Below, piece after piece: positions 7,308 to 14,085 of a stretch of DNA of 19,921 bases. The stretch lies in assembly GCA_900540295.1 (NCBI GenBank), contig UQFM01000029.1, positions 1-19,921 of the forward strand, read 5' to 3'. The notes beneath the pieces are model-generated. The model was not told the DNA's origin. It ran no database searches and saw nothing but the letters and a program-made list of their open reading frames with translations. Source of the DNA: an uncultured Oscillospiraceae bacterium. Lineage in GTDB: Bacteria > Bacillota > Clostridia > Oscillospirales > Acutalibacteraceae. Both the position numbers and the translations under genes were made by a program. How positions within the stretch are numbered: the stretch's first letter is position 1; every line of letters starts with the position of its first letter.

Positions 7308-8423
7308 ATGCATTTGAATTTTTCTGCACCGTGTCTGTTCGGCTTGGAAAGTCTTGTGGCACAGGAACTGCGCGAAATGGGCGCAGAGGATGTTTCCGCG
7401 GAAAACGGACGGGTATTTTTTTCGGGGGACGAGGCGATATTGGCGCGCGCCAACATCTGCTCCCGATTTTCCGAGCGGATTCTTTTGGTCCTCGGGCGGT
7501 TTACGGCGCATACCTTTGAAGACCTGTTTCAGGGCGTGAAAAAACTGCCGCTGGAAAATTGGATTGGCGAATACGATGAATTCCCTGTCAAGGGCTACAG
7601 TCTGAAGTCGGATTTGCACAGTGTCAGCGACTGCCAGGCAATTATTAAAAAGGCCGCCGTAGAACGGCTGAAAACCGTATATCATAAAGATTGGTTCGAA
7701 GAAACAGGTGCAAGATGCCGCTTGGATTTTTCCATCCTCAAAAATGAGGTCTGTATTTGTATCGACACTACGGGTGTGCCGCTGCACAAACGCGGATACC
7801 GCCCCGCGGCGAATGATGCGCCGATGCGCGAGACCTTGGCGGCGGCGCTTTGCGCGCTTTCGCATCTGCGTCCGTACCACACGCTGTATGACCCGATGTG
7901 CGGCTCGGGGACCGTTTTGATTGAAGGCGCGATGCTGGCGCTCCATATTGCCCCCGGGGTGCGCCGTCACTTTGCGGCAGAGCGTTTCGCGTGGCTGCCC
8001 GCCGAAATCTGGGAGACGGAGCGCGAACGTGCGCGTGCGGCAAAACGGGAAGCCCCCGAGTTTACGGCTTACGGGTCGGATATTGACCGCGAAGCCTTGA
8101 AAATTGCGCGCGAAAACGCATTGCGTGCAGGGGTATCTGAGTATATTGTATTGGAACACGGCGATGTGTGCCGCTTTAAGCCGAAAACCGAACGCGGCAC
8201 ACTGGTCACCAATCCCCCTTACGGTGAACGCTTACAGGACCCGCACGCGGCGGCACGGCTGATACAGGAGATGGGGAAGGTATTTGAACGGCGGCACGGC
8301 TTCAGTTACAGCATCATTAGCCCCGAAGCGGAGTTTGAAACGCTGTTCGGGCGAAAAGCGGACAAACGGCGCAAGCTTTACAACGGTATGATTCCGTGTC
8401 AGTTATATATGTATTTTAAATGA
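7308..8423 (+). CDS. THUMP-domain class I SAM-dependent RNA (23S rRNA guanine-N2) methyltransferase
   Basis: The protein of 371 residues is of the YpsC/RlmL N-terminal-module type. A ferredoxin-like and THUMP region (about residues 1-155) binds RNA. It ends with the conserved stretch GVPLHKRGYRP. The Rossmann methyltransferase domain follows, with the SAM-binding motif DPMCGSGT, an acidic motif YGSDIDREAL, and the catalytic NPPYGER typical of N2-guanine methyltransferases. By family knowledge it methylates a guanine of 23S rRNA, probably the G2445 equivalent, but the exact site is inferred. The ATG at 7308 has AGGA at a somewhat long 12-base spacing. The lipid kinase starts 20 bases after its stop, so the two are likely co-transcribed. 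Confidence 0.92.
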   Translation: MHLNFSAPCLFGLESLVAQELREMGAEDVSAENGRVFFSGDEAILARANICSRFSERILLVLGRFTAHTFEDLFQGVKKLPLENWIGEYDEFPVKGYSLKSDLHSVSDCQAIIKKAAVERLKTVYHKDWFEETGARCRLDFSILKNEVCICIDTTGVPLHKRGYRPAANDAPMRETLAAALCALSHLRPYHTLYDPMCGSGTVLIEGAMLALHIAPGVRRHFAAERFAWLPAEIWETERERARAAKREAPEFTAYGSDIDREALKIARENALRAGVSEYIVLEHGDVCRFKPKTERGTLVTNPPYGERLQDPHAAARLIQEMGKVFERRHGFSYSIISPEAEFETLFGRKADKRRKLYNGMIPCQLYMYFK

Positions 8424-8443
8424 GTAACGGTTAGGTGAGTGCA

Positions 8444-9379
8444 ATGAAACATATTTTTATTGTAAATCCTGCGGCGGGCAAGGGTCAGGCGGCAACACGT
8501 ATTATCCCGCAAATTGAAGCCTATTTTCAGGCGCATCCCGAGATTCCCTTTGAAATCTATGTTACAAAAGCGAAGGGGGACGGCAGAGCTTACGCGGAAA
8601 GCGCGGCGAAAACGGGCGAACCGATTCGGTTTTATGCCTGCGGCGGCGACGGCACGCTGTATGAGGTGGTCAACGGCGCATATAAATACCCGAATGTGTC
8701 TGTCGGCATTTTGCCGCTCGGTTCGGGCAACGATTTTGCACGTATTTTCGGCGGCAGTGATAAGCTGTTGGATATCGGCGCGCAGGTGCATGCGGGCACG
8801 CGCAAATTCGATTTGATTGACGCGGGCGGCCATGTGGCGATTAACCAGTGCTCTATGGGCTTGGATGCCGAGGTCTGCGCGAAGCAGGCGTATTTTAAAA
8901 AACTGCCGGGCGTGGGCGGAGAATTCGCCTACACGATGTCGCTGTTCTACTGTCTGTTCCGTCGGCTGAACAGCGAGTTCAAAATCATTGTGGACGATGA
9001 AAAGGTTGTGGAGGGCAAAATGCTGTTTGCGCTCTGCGCCAACTCCCGTTGGTACGGCGGCGGCTATAAAGGTGCGCCGAAGGCAGTGCCCGATGACGGC
9101 AAACTCGACTTTATTTTGGTGCGCAAAACCGTCGGCAGACTGAAGTTGGCGGGGCTGGTGGGCAAATACAAGCGCGGGGAACACCTCTCATGGGATTTTA
9201 CCGAATTTGTACGCGGCAAAAAACTGCAAATCCTTTCAAAAAATCCTGCGGCGGTCAATGTGGACGGCGAATGCGAGTATGTCACGGAAAGCACCTTCCG
9301 CATTTTGCCTGCGGCGCTTGACGTGATTATGCCCGATGAGCAAAGCTATACGCGGGTGATTGAAGATATATGCGAATAA
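8444..9379 (+). CDS. Diacylglycerol/lipid kinase family protein (YegS/DgkB-like)
   Basis: The 311-residue protein has the features of the DAGK catalytic family. These are IVNPAAGKGQA at the N-terminus (phosphate loop), CGGDGTLYEVVNG (the GGDGT nucleotide-binding motif), LPLGSGNDFAR (substrate/ATP motif) and VDGE in the C-terminal beta-sandwich. It phosphorylates diacylglycerol or a related lipid, recycling it into phospholipid synthesis at the inner face of the membrane; the true substrate is not shown. I chose the ATG at 8444, which has AGGTGAG four bases upstream; a GTG at 8435 overlaps that site and is less likely. It follows the RNA methyltransferase by 20 bases. Confidence 0.9.
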   Translation: MKHIFIVNPAAGKGQAATRIIPQIEAYFQAHPEIPFEIYVTKAKGDGRAYAESAAKTGEPIRFYACGGDGTLYEVVNGAYKYPNVSVGILPLGSGNDFARIFGGSDKLLDIGAQVHAGTRKFDLIDAGGHVAINQCSMGLDAEVCAKQAYFKKLPGVGGEFAYTMSLFYCLFRRLNSEFKIIVDDEKVVEGKMLFALCANSRWYGGGYKGAPKAVPDDGKLDFILVRKTVGRLKLAGLVGKYKRGEHLSWDFTEFVRGKKLQILSKNPAAVNVDGECEYVTESTFRILPAALDVIMPDEQSYTRVIEDICE

Positions 9380-9432
9380 TGTATCTCGCGAATGTGTCAT
9401 AAATTGCGCCTGAATTTTGTGAAAAACGCGAA

Positions 9433-9461
9433 TTGCTGTTTTTATATGCAAAGCATATAAT
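9433..9461 (+). promoter_or_regulatory. Promoter of the GPH symporter operon with an overlapping inverted repeat
   Basis: TTGCTG (9433-9438), a 17-bp spacer and a perfect TATAAT (9456-9461). The start is expected near 9468. An inverted repeat TATATGC-AAA-GCATATA (9443-9459) overlaps the spacer and the -10 box and is a candidate operator. Confidence 0.7.
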
Positions 9462-9482
9462 ATTTGTTAATTACCGTTTGGG

Positions 9483-9510
9483 AAAAGAGCGTTTGTGGGC
9501 GCTCTTTTTC
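9483..9510 (+). terminator. Intrinsic terminator or leader attenuator
   Basis: A 9-bp stem, AAAAGAGCG (9483-9491) with CGCTCTTTT (9500-9508), around an 8-base loop, ending in a run of T. It is the only good terminator after the lipid kinase gene. It lies downstream of the promoter at 9433-9461 and upstream of the symporter start, so it may also act in the symporter leader. Confidence 0.65.
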
Positions 9511-9554
9511 TGCTTATCTTATTCCGAACACGGTTCGGAGAAAAGGGGTTTTGT

Positions 9555-11024
9555 ATGAAAAAATACATGAAAAAGTCCGAAATTTGGACTTTCGGCATCG
9601 GACTGTTCGGCGTCGCCCTGATGACAGGCTGGATGCCCGATTACACCGCCACCTTCTTTGCCGACTTTGCATTTAAGGGCAAGGGCTTTGACTCGGACGT
9701 CATGGCGAATATGATTTCGCTGGTGTTTCTGGTCGCGGGCATTGTCGGTGCGGTCTGTGAATTGGTTATCGGCTATTTGGTCGACAACACGCGCACCAAA
9801 TTCGGCAAGGTCAAGCCGTGGGTCGGCTTCGGCGTCGTGCCGTTGGCGATTGTCGCAATGCTTGTATTCGTTGCGCCGAACACCAACAGCCAAACAGCGG
9901 CAATCATTTGGATGTTTGTGATTTATTCGCTCTATACCGCCTTCAGCTGTGCCGTGGAAAGTCCCGCAAACTGCTTCGGCTCGCTTTGCTCACCGAATCC
10001 CAAGGAACGCTCCAGCGCAATTTCTATTGCCTCTTTCCTACGCTCTGTCGGGCAGTCGGGCGGTATGGTGGTTTTGATGGTTGTTGCCGCTGTCATGAAA
10101 TGGGTCATGGGCGAACAGCAATACAGAAATGCCGAAGGCAGAGGTCTTGACCTTGTTATTTCTACGGCGGTCTGCGCATTGGGGCTTATCCTGTTCACCA
10201 TGATTTTCTTTACGAACAACAAAGAAAACGTACCCTACACACAGGAAAAGGTCAATTTGAAAGACGCTATCAAGGTTGTTTTCACTTACAAAAATCTGCT
10301 GATGGTCTCGCTTACAAAGCTCTGCGGCTTCGGGCGCGGCGTGTACGGCACGGTTTCTCTGTACATAGCGGTTTATCTGCTCGGCTCCAAGGATTTGAAA
10401 CTGGCACTGCTTTTGCCGATGGGTATCGGTACGGCGGTCGGCACACTGCTTGTGAACCTTGTTTTGAAAAAATTCTCTACAAAGCAGACGTTCATTCTGT
10501 TCTGCGTATACGGCGCGTCTTCCATGGGGATTCTGTTCCTTGTGTCGCGCGGTATCGGCTTTAACGACGGCTTGATTATTCCGTTCCTGATTCTCAATTT
10601 CTTCTGCGGTCTTCAGCACGGCAACACCAACGTCACGCCGAACATCATGATTGCGGACTGCGTGGACGAAATCGAATACAAAACGGGCAAACGCCAAGAC
10701 GGTCTTGCTTATGCGGGCTACGGTCTGTTCTCCAAGGTTGCATCCGCCTTTACCAAGGGGCTCGGGCCTTGGCTTCTGTACAAATGGTCGGGTTATATGG
10801 TTTCCACAGACGCGAATATTGCCTACGCCGCACAGACCGATGCAACGCTGAATAAACTGCTGATGATTTACACCATTATCCCCGCGGTATTCGTGATTTT
10901 GCAGGGCGTACCGATTTTGTTTTATGATATGGTCGGCGAGAAGAAAGAAATGATTACCAAAGCACTCGAAGAACGCCGCGCGTCGGCAAAGCTCGCAGAG
11001 TCTGCCGACGGTGAAAACGCATAA
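9555..11024 (+). CDS. GPH-family (MelB-like) sugar:cation symporter, MFS superfamily
   Basis: The protein of 489 residues has about twelve hydrophobic segments. Family marks are GYLVDNTRTKFGKVKPW in the loop after helix 2 (the glycoside-pentoside-hexuronide equivalent of the MFS loop 2-3 motif) and MIADCVDEIEYKTGKRQDGLAYAG in the second half, matching the MelB pattern DxxxYxxxxTGKRxEG. The family moves sugars or glycosides with sodium, lithium or protons across the cytoplasmic membrane. The sugar here is not predictable. The ATG at 9555 has GGAG and AGGGG upstream; a GTG at 9495 in frame would lie inside the leader hairpin. A hydrophilic tail of about 30 residues ends the protein. A membrane protein of unknown function follows by 13 bases. 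No glycosidase gene is nearby to suggest the substrate. Confidence 0.9.
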   Translation: MKKYMKKSEIWTFGIGLFGVALMTGWMPDYTATFFADFAFKGKGFDSDVMANMISLVFLVAGIVGAVCELVIGYLVDNTRTKFGKVKPWVGFGVVPLAIVAMLVFVAPNTNSQTAAIIWMFVIYSLYTAFSCAVESPANCFGSLCSPNPKERSSAISIASFLRSVGQSGGMVVLMVVAAVMKWVMGEQQYRNAEGRGLDLVISTAVCALGLILFTMIFFTNNKENVPYTQEKVNLKDAIKVVFTYKNLLMVSLTKLCGFGRGVYGTVSLYIAVYLLGSKDLKLALLLPMGIGTAVGTLLVNLVLKKFSTKQTFILFCVYGASSMGILFLVSRGIGFNDGLIIPFLILNFFCGLQHGNTNVTPNIMIADCVDEIEYKTGKRQDGLAYAGYGLFSKVASAFTKGLGPWLLYKWSGYMVSTDANIAYAAQTDATLNKLLMIYTIIPAVFVILQGVPILFYDMVGEKKEMITKALEERRASAKLAESADGENA

Positions 11025-11037
11025 GGAGGGGATAGTA

Positions 11038-11961
11038 ATGGAAAAAAAAGAAAAAGGCTTTAATTTAAAGCTGTATGCCACAGCCGCGTTTTTTGCCGTT
11101 CTTGCCGCTCTTGTGCTGATTACGGTGTTTACCTTTAAAGCGAAATATACGGCGTATCATCCCGAAGAGGTGGCGCGGAATTATGTGGACACCATCGCTC
11201 AGACAGGCGACGGCTACAATGCCTATAAAAACGCGCTCATCAGCAAAAGCCAGAAATACGGCGATTTTATTCGTGCCTACTATATGAATCCCGTAATTTA
11301 CCGTGATACGGCTTACAAGCCCGGCGACGATATTAAAAAATGCGGCTATAAGGGCTATAATGAAGAATCCTATATGGGCGAAAAATCGAAAAACGACGAC
11401 GGCTCTTTGCAGGGGCAGGTCATTGACACGATGTATGACTATTATGTGGAACTGGCCGCGAACGGTTGGGACGATTACGACACGATTTTTACAAGCTATT
11501 TTGCGAAGCTTACAGAAGTGCGCAAAGCCGTGTTCGGTGACGATTATATGACCGATGAAATCATGTTCACCGTGCTTGAGGGCAATGTGATGAAATACGG
11601 GCAGTCTCTGACGGGTACAGAGGATGAATTCGACAAAAACACTGGCAACCAAACAAGCTTCAAATCTATCGGCGCATACCAAACGGCATACGGTGAGGAT
11701 TATAAATTCACAACCGCAGTCAAAGCCGAAAAGGAAATGGATTTGGCGGTCTACAAATCGGCACTGTCTGCTGAAACACTTGCGACCTACGGTGTGCAGG
11801 CGGCGGACATCGGCGCAGTGAAATGCTATACCGTGACCGTTTCCACAGAGGACGGCAAAGCCGTCGCCGAAGCAGATGTTGTGGTTGCACAAATCAAGAA
11901 TTCCTGGTATGTAGACAATACCGCGACCGATACTTCTTCGCTTTACGGCTTCTATAAATAA
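11038..11961 (+). CDS. Single-pass membrane protein of unknown function, co-transcribed with the symporter
   Basis: I do not recognise this 307-residue protein. It begins with a short basic cytoplasmic stretch (MEKKEKGFNLK), then a hydrophobic segment at about residues 12-32, and then a long hydrophilic domain rich in Tyr, Lys and Asp that should lie outside the cell. No lipobox cysteine is seen at the end of the hydrophobic segment, so it is more likely an anchored protein than a lipoprotein. The ATG at 11038 has a strong AAGGAGGGG site. An in-frame ATG at 11011 lies inside the symporter gene and is less likely. The 13-base gap after the symporter and the terminator after its stop indicate one transcript. 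It may be a transporter accessory or a substrate-binding partner, which is inference from position only. Confidence 0.8.
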   Translation: MEKKEKGFNLKLYATAAFFAVLAALVLITVFTFKAKYTAYHPEEVARNYVDTIAQTGDGYNAYKNALISKSQKYGDFIRAYYMNPVIYRDTAYKPGDDIKKCGYKGYNEESYMGEKSKNDDGSLQGQVIDTMYDYYVELAANGWDDYDTIFTSYFAKLTEVRKAVFGDDYMTDEIMFTVLEGNVMKYGQSLTGTEDEFDKNTGNQTSFKSIGAYQTAYGEDYKFTTAVKAEKEMDLAVYKSALSAETLATYGVQAADIGAVKCYTVTVSTEDGKAVAEADVVVAQIKNSWYVDNTATDTSSLYGFYK

Positions 11962-11975
11962 TTTTTAAAGTGTAA

Positions 11976-12015
11976 AAAGACGCAGACAGTGACAACGCTT
12001 TCTGCGTCTTTCTTT
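11976..12015 (+). terminator. Intrinsic terminator of the symporter operon
   Basis: AAAGACGCAGA (11976-11986) pairs perfectly with TCTGCGTCTTT (12001-12011) across a 14-base loop and is followed by CTTTG. It starts 15 bases after the stop of the unknown membrane protein. Confidence 0.82.
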
Positions 12016-12048
12016 GTGGGATATAAAAGAAACGGTAACACATAAACC

Positions 12049-12099
12049 GTAGGGGCGAACTGCGTTCGCCCGCGGGTCGCTGACCTCAGCGACCCCTAC
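12049..12099. repeat. Short REP/MITE-like interspersed repeat with two hairpins
   Basis: A 51-bp GC-rich element is bounded by GTAGGGG (12049-12055) and its inverse CCCCTAC (12093-12099). Inside are two perfect hairpins: GGGCGAAC-TGC-GTTCGCCC (12053-12071) and a 10-bp stem GGGTCGCTGA/TCAGCGACCC (12074-12095). Its GC content contrasts with the AT-rich flanks. Similar GTAGGGGCG...CCCCTAC units are common between genes of gut clostridia, from general knowledge. Confidence 0.75.
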
Positions 12100-12145
12100 A
12101 ATTTGTGAATCGAATTTATTTTGTGCAATTCGTTTGTAATAAAAT

Positions 12146-12197
12146 TGTCATTCCGAGAAGCACAAGAATCTCCCACAGCACAGGGCAGGTCTGCCCC
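12146..12197. repeat. Second interspersed repeat fragment (TGTCATTCCGAG type)
   Basis: TGTCATTCCGAG (12146-12157) followed by AAGAATCTC (12164-12172) resembles one end of a widespread intergenic repeat in gut Firmicutes and Bacteroidota. The matching inverted end is absent. A small hairpin GGGCA-GGTC-TGCCC (12183-12196) closes the fragment. It probably is a decayed copy and lies in the leader of the sigma-factor cassette. Confidence 0.5.
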
Positions 12198-12226
12198 CTT
12201 GTACAACCGAAAAAAGGAGTTCCCCT

Positions 12227-13096
12227 ATGAAATTTAAAAATGTAGCGGTCTGTGACCTGCGCGGTTACAATTCCGTCGATGCGGTCGGTGAAATCGAATC
12301 CGTTCAGAATGCGGCGCTGGTGATTTTACCGAAGACCGCGGATGAGGAGACCCGCGCCGCATTTGCGAAAATCGAAATGCACAATGTGGCAATGAAGGTT
12401 TATGTGGACGCGGACGTGCAAATATACACATACAACGGCAGCATCACCTTGAGCGATGCAAATCTGCCTGACGGCGAGAGCATTCACGTGATTAACGGTT
12501 CGGTGTGTGTTTTGCCGATTTCTCCTGAAAAGCAGGTTTCTTTGATTGTAAACGGAAAGGTCGTTTATGATCAGAGCAGTAAAAATGTAAAGCTGTTAAA
12601 CATCAACGGAAAAGCAATACCGATGAACTTTGACGGCTTGGAATTTTTATCGGACACCGTCGTTTTACACGCTGAAAAATTCACTTCTGACGGCGAAAAC
12701 AAATATTATGCGGATGAGTTGGCGATTGTGCCGTCCGTGCCGCCGACTGCACACGGCAGGGTCATTTCCGCTATGATTGTTGCGTCGCCGAATGTCATCA
12801 AAAGCAACATCGATTTGGAGGCCGAGGATATTTTATATGCGGAAACCGACGGCAGAATTCTGATAAAACAGGATATGGGCGAGCTTTACCTTACACCGAC
12901 CCTTTTGCAAGCGGTTTCCGGCAAGCTGATTATAAAGGACGTCGGCACGGTGCGGATTGATAAAAAGGTTTCTGCCGAGCAGTTCTGCGAAAAGGTATTG
13001 CTGATAAAGGACGTCGGTACGGTACGCGCCACGAAAGCCACCTTTGATCTTGTACAGCTGCTTGCCCGCGACGTCGGCTCTATTCGCCGCCGATGA
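12227..13096 (+). CDS. Protein of unknown function with repeated (K/R)DVG(T/S)(V/I)R motif, first gene of a sigma-factor cassette
   Basis: I do not recognise this 289-residue protein. It has no signal peptide or membrane segment, so it is probably cytoplasmic. It is rich in alternating Val/Ile strands, as in beta-sheet or beta-solenoid proteins. Near the C-terminus there are three copies of a short motif: IIKDVGTVRI at about 237, LIKDVGTVRA at about 261 and LARDVGSIRR at the very end. Two of them are nearly identical also at the DNA level (around 12931 and 13003). The ATG has AGGAG seven bases upstream. Its stop overlaps the start of the sigma factor gene as ATGA, so the two are translationally coupled. 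A bactofilin-like scaffold or a regulatory partner of the sigma factor are possible readings; neither is shown. Confidence 0.82.
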   Translation: MKFKNVAVCDLRGYNSVDAVGEIESVQNAALVILPKTADEETRAAFAKIEMHNVAMKVYVDADVQIYTYNGSITLSDANLPDGESIHVINGSVCVLPISPEKQVSLIVNGKVVYDQSSKNVKLLNINGKAIPMNFDGLEFLSDTVVLHAEKFTSDGENKYYADELAIVPSVPPTAHGRVISAMIVASPNVIKSNIDLEAEDILYAETDGRILIKQDMGELYLTPTLLQAVSGKLIIKDVGTVRIDKKVSAEQFCEKVLLIKDVGTVRATKATFDLVQLLARDVGSIRRR

Positions 13097-13599
13097 GTAC
13101 GGGAGAAAAGGATGCGGCGTTTGACCGCGTATATGCGGAGCTGTTCCGCGATGTATTTTCGTATTTTAACGTCTGTTTCGGGGCGGAAGCCGCCGAGGAT
13201 TTGGCGCAGGAGGTATTTTTGCGTGTCTGGAAAACTCTCGACGGCGGCAAAATACCCGACAGTTGGCGCGCGTGGGTGTTTCGGTGCGCGGTCAATCTGA
13301 AAAACGATTTTCTGCGGCAAAAATACGCGGGAGAAAAAAGCAAATCCTCCGCCGAGCAATTTCTGCCCGCACAAAGCGCCGCAGACGAAAACAGCGGGGC
13401 GCATATCGGCATACAGCTGGCGCTTGCCCGTCTGCCTGATGCGGACCGCGAATTGCTGACGCTGAAAAGCTTCGGCTTCACGAGTGAAGAAATCGGCGAA
13501 TTTTTGAAAATCAGCGCGTCCGCCGTGCGCACGCGTTTGCAAAAGGCAAAGCAAAGCTTTAAAATCAGTTTGGAGAAAGAGGGCGTTACCGATGTTTGA
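13093..13599 (+). CDS. ECF-like RNA polymerase sigma factor (sigma-70 family)
   Basis: The 168-residue protein has the two-domain layout of ECF sigma factors. Region 2 includes AEDLAQEVFLRVWKTLD (region 2.2, core binding) and SWRAWVFRCAVNLKNDFLRQ (2.3-2.4, -10 recognition). A polar linker of about 40 residues follows. Region 4 has ALARLPDADRELLTLKSFGFTSEEIGEFL and the helix-turn-helix SASAVRTRLQKAKQSFK for -35 recognition. It would direct RNA polymerase to a specific promoter set, commonly including its own. The gene overlaps the upstream gene by four bases and the following one by eight. No obvious membrane anti-sigma factor is next to it, which is unusual. I see no clear autoregulated promoter upstream. 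Confidence 0.9.
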   Translation: MSTGEKDAAFDRVYAELFRDVFSYFNVCFGAEAAEDLAQEVFLRVWKTLDGGKIPDSWRAWVFRCAVNLKNDFLRQKYAGEKSKSSAEQFLPAQSAADENSGAHIGIQLALARLPDADRELLTLKSFGFTSEEIGEFLKISASAVRTRLQKAKQSFKISLEKEGVTDV

Positions 13600-13798
13600 T
13601 ACAGACAGCTTATTGCGGCAGGCAGTGTCTGCCTTTGCACCGAGTGATGCGGTGTTTTCCCGCGTGAAAGACCGTATCCGCGGAAAAGCCCAAAAAGCAC
13701 AAAGCAGTGTTGTTTTGGTGTATGTAGATAAAGACAGCCGCAAAATCTTTGAACGCGTTTTTAAAAAATATGACAAGCTCATGCAGAAAATAGCATGA
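13592..13798 (+). CDS. 68-residue protein of unknown function in the anti-sigma position
   Basis: This short open frame begins inside the end of the sigma factor gene (8-base overlap). GGAG in the sigma gene lies about 20 bases upstream, and the closer GGGCG is a weak site. The product is MFDTDSLLRQAVSAFAPSDA at the start, then a basic region and a C-terminal amphipathic stretch FERVFKKYDKLMQKIA. No membrane segment is present. Genes at this position next to ECF sigma factors usually encode anti-sigma factors, whose N-terminal helices bind the sigma factor. Here only a domain of that size exists, so it may be a soluble anti-sigma factor or a truncated relic. The stop lies within a terminator-like hairpin. 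Confidence 0.6.
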   Translation: MFDTDSLLRQAVSAFAPSDAVFSRVKDRIRGKAQKAQSSVVLVYVDKDSRKIFERVFKKYDKLMQKIA

Positions 13799-13806
13799 GC
13801 TTTCTG
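13775..13806 (+). terminator. Hairpin across the stop codon of the sigma cassette
   Basis: AAGCTCATGC (13775-13784) pairs with GCATGAGCTT (13793-13802) across an 8-base loop and is followed by TCTGCTT. The stem includes the TGA stop of the 68-residue gene. The weak T-run makes it a modest terminator. Confidence 0.5.
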
Positions 13807-13848
13807 CTTGAAAGAATAAGCCTTGCGGTATATGTCAAAAAACAAAGA

Positions 13849-13884
13849 AAAAACCGCCTGTGGGGGAGCACAGACGGTTTTTCT
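13849..13884. terminator. Bidirectional intrinsic terminator between the sigma cassette and the aromatic operon
   Basis: AAAAACCG-C-CTGTG (13849-13862) pairs with CACAG-A-CGGTTTTT (13869-13882), with one mismatch and a 6-base loop. The A/T ends supply a T-run on both strands, so it can stop the plus-strand sigma cassette and the minus-strand pheA operon, whose last gene ends at 14086. Confidence 0.85.
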
Positions 13885-13910
13885 CTTTTGTTGAAAAAGA
13901 AGGGGGAGAA

Positions 13911-13973
13911 ATGAAAAAGTTCTTCAAACAGAAGGGGGTAATTCTGTTCGACCAAACCAAGTGTCTCTCTTGA
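13911..13973 (+). CDS. Possible 20-residue peptide gene
   Basis: ATG at 13911 opens a frame for MKKFFKQKGVILFDQTKCLS, ended by TGA. It has a strong purine-rich site, AAGGGGGAGAA, immediately upstream. I see no clear promoter, and the frame lies just after a terminator. The stretch 13884-14085 otherwise holds only AT-rich sequence. This may be chance, so confidence is low. Confidence 0.2.
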   Translation: MKKFFKQKGVILFDQTKCLS

Positions 13974-14085
13974 TTTGATGTCTTCAGTATACGGACAAAT
14001 TATTTCCTGAAAATAGCCATTTGTTGAACGTTTTGTAAACAAAAAGCAACATAAAAATAACAAAAAGACAGAAATCGACAAGCGT

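Noticed and set aside
7290..8159. A 289-codon minus-strand frame opposite the rRNA methyltransferase
   Set aside because: The plus strand carries DPMCGSGT and NPPYGER motifs in the correct order; the minus frame has none.
8399..9184. A 261-codon minus-strand frame opposite the lipid kinase
   Set aside because: The plus strand carries the GGDGT and GSGNDF motifs of the kinase; the minus frame looks like antisense sequence.
10038..11081. A 347-codon open frame on the minus strand
   Set aside because: It mirrors the GPH symporter. Its composition is rich in His, Arg and Gln, as expected from reading a membrane-protein gene backwards, and it has no recognisable domain.
11065..11892. A 275-codon minus-strand frame opposite the unknown membrane protein
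   Set aside because: The plus frame has a strong ribosome binding site, a membrane segment and operon spacing. The minus frame has no such support and is rich in Ile, Phe and His as antisense frames are.
12049..12099. The GC-rich repeat as a CRISPR unit or transposon
   Set aside because: Only one copy is present, there are no regularly spaced repeats or spacers, and no cas or transposase gene is nearby.
12886..13845. A 319-codon open frame on the minus strand
   Set aside because: It is antisense to the end of the unknown protein, the sigma factor and the 68-residue gene. It shows no family motif, and the plus-strand genes have motifs, start overlaps and ribosome sites.
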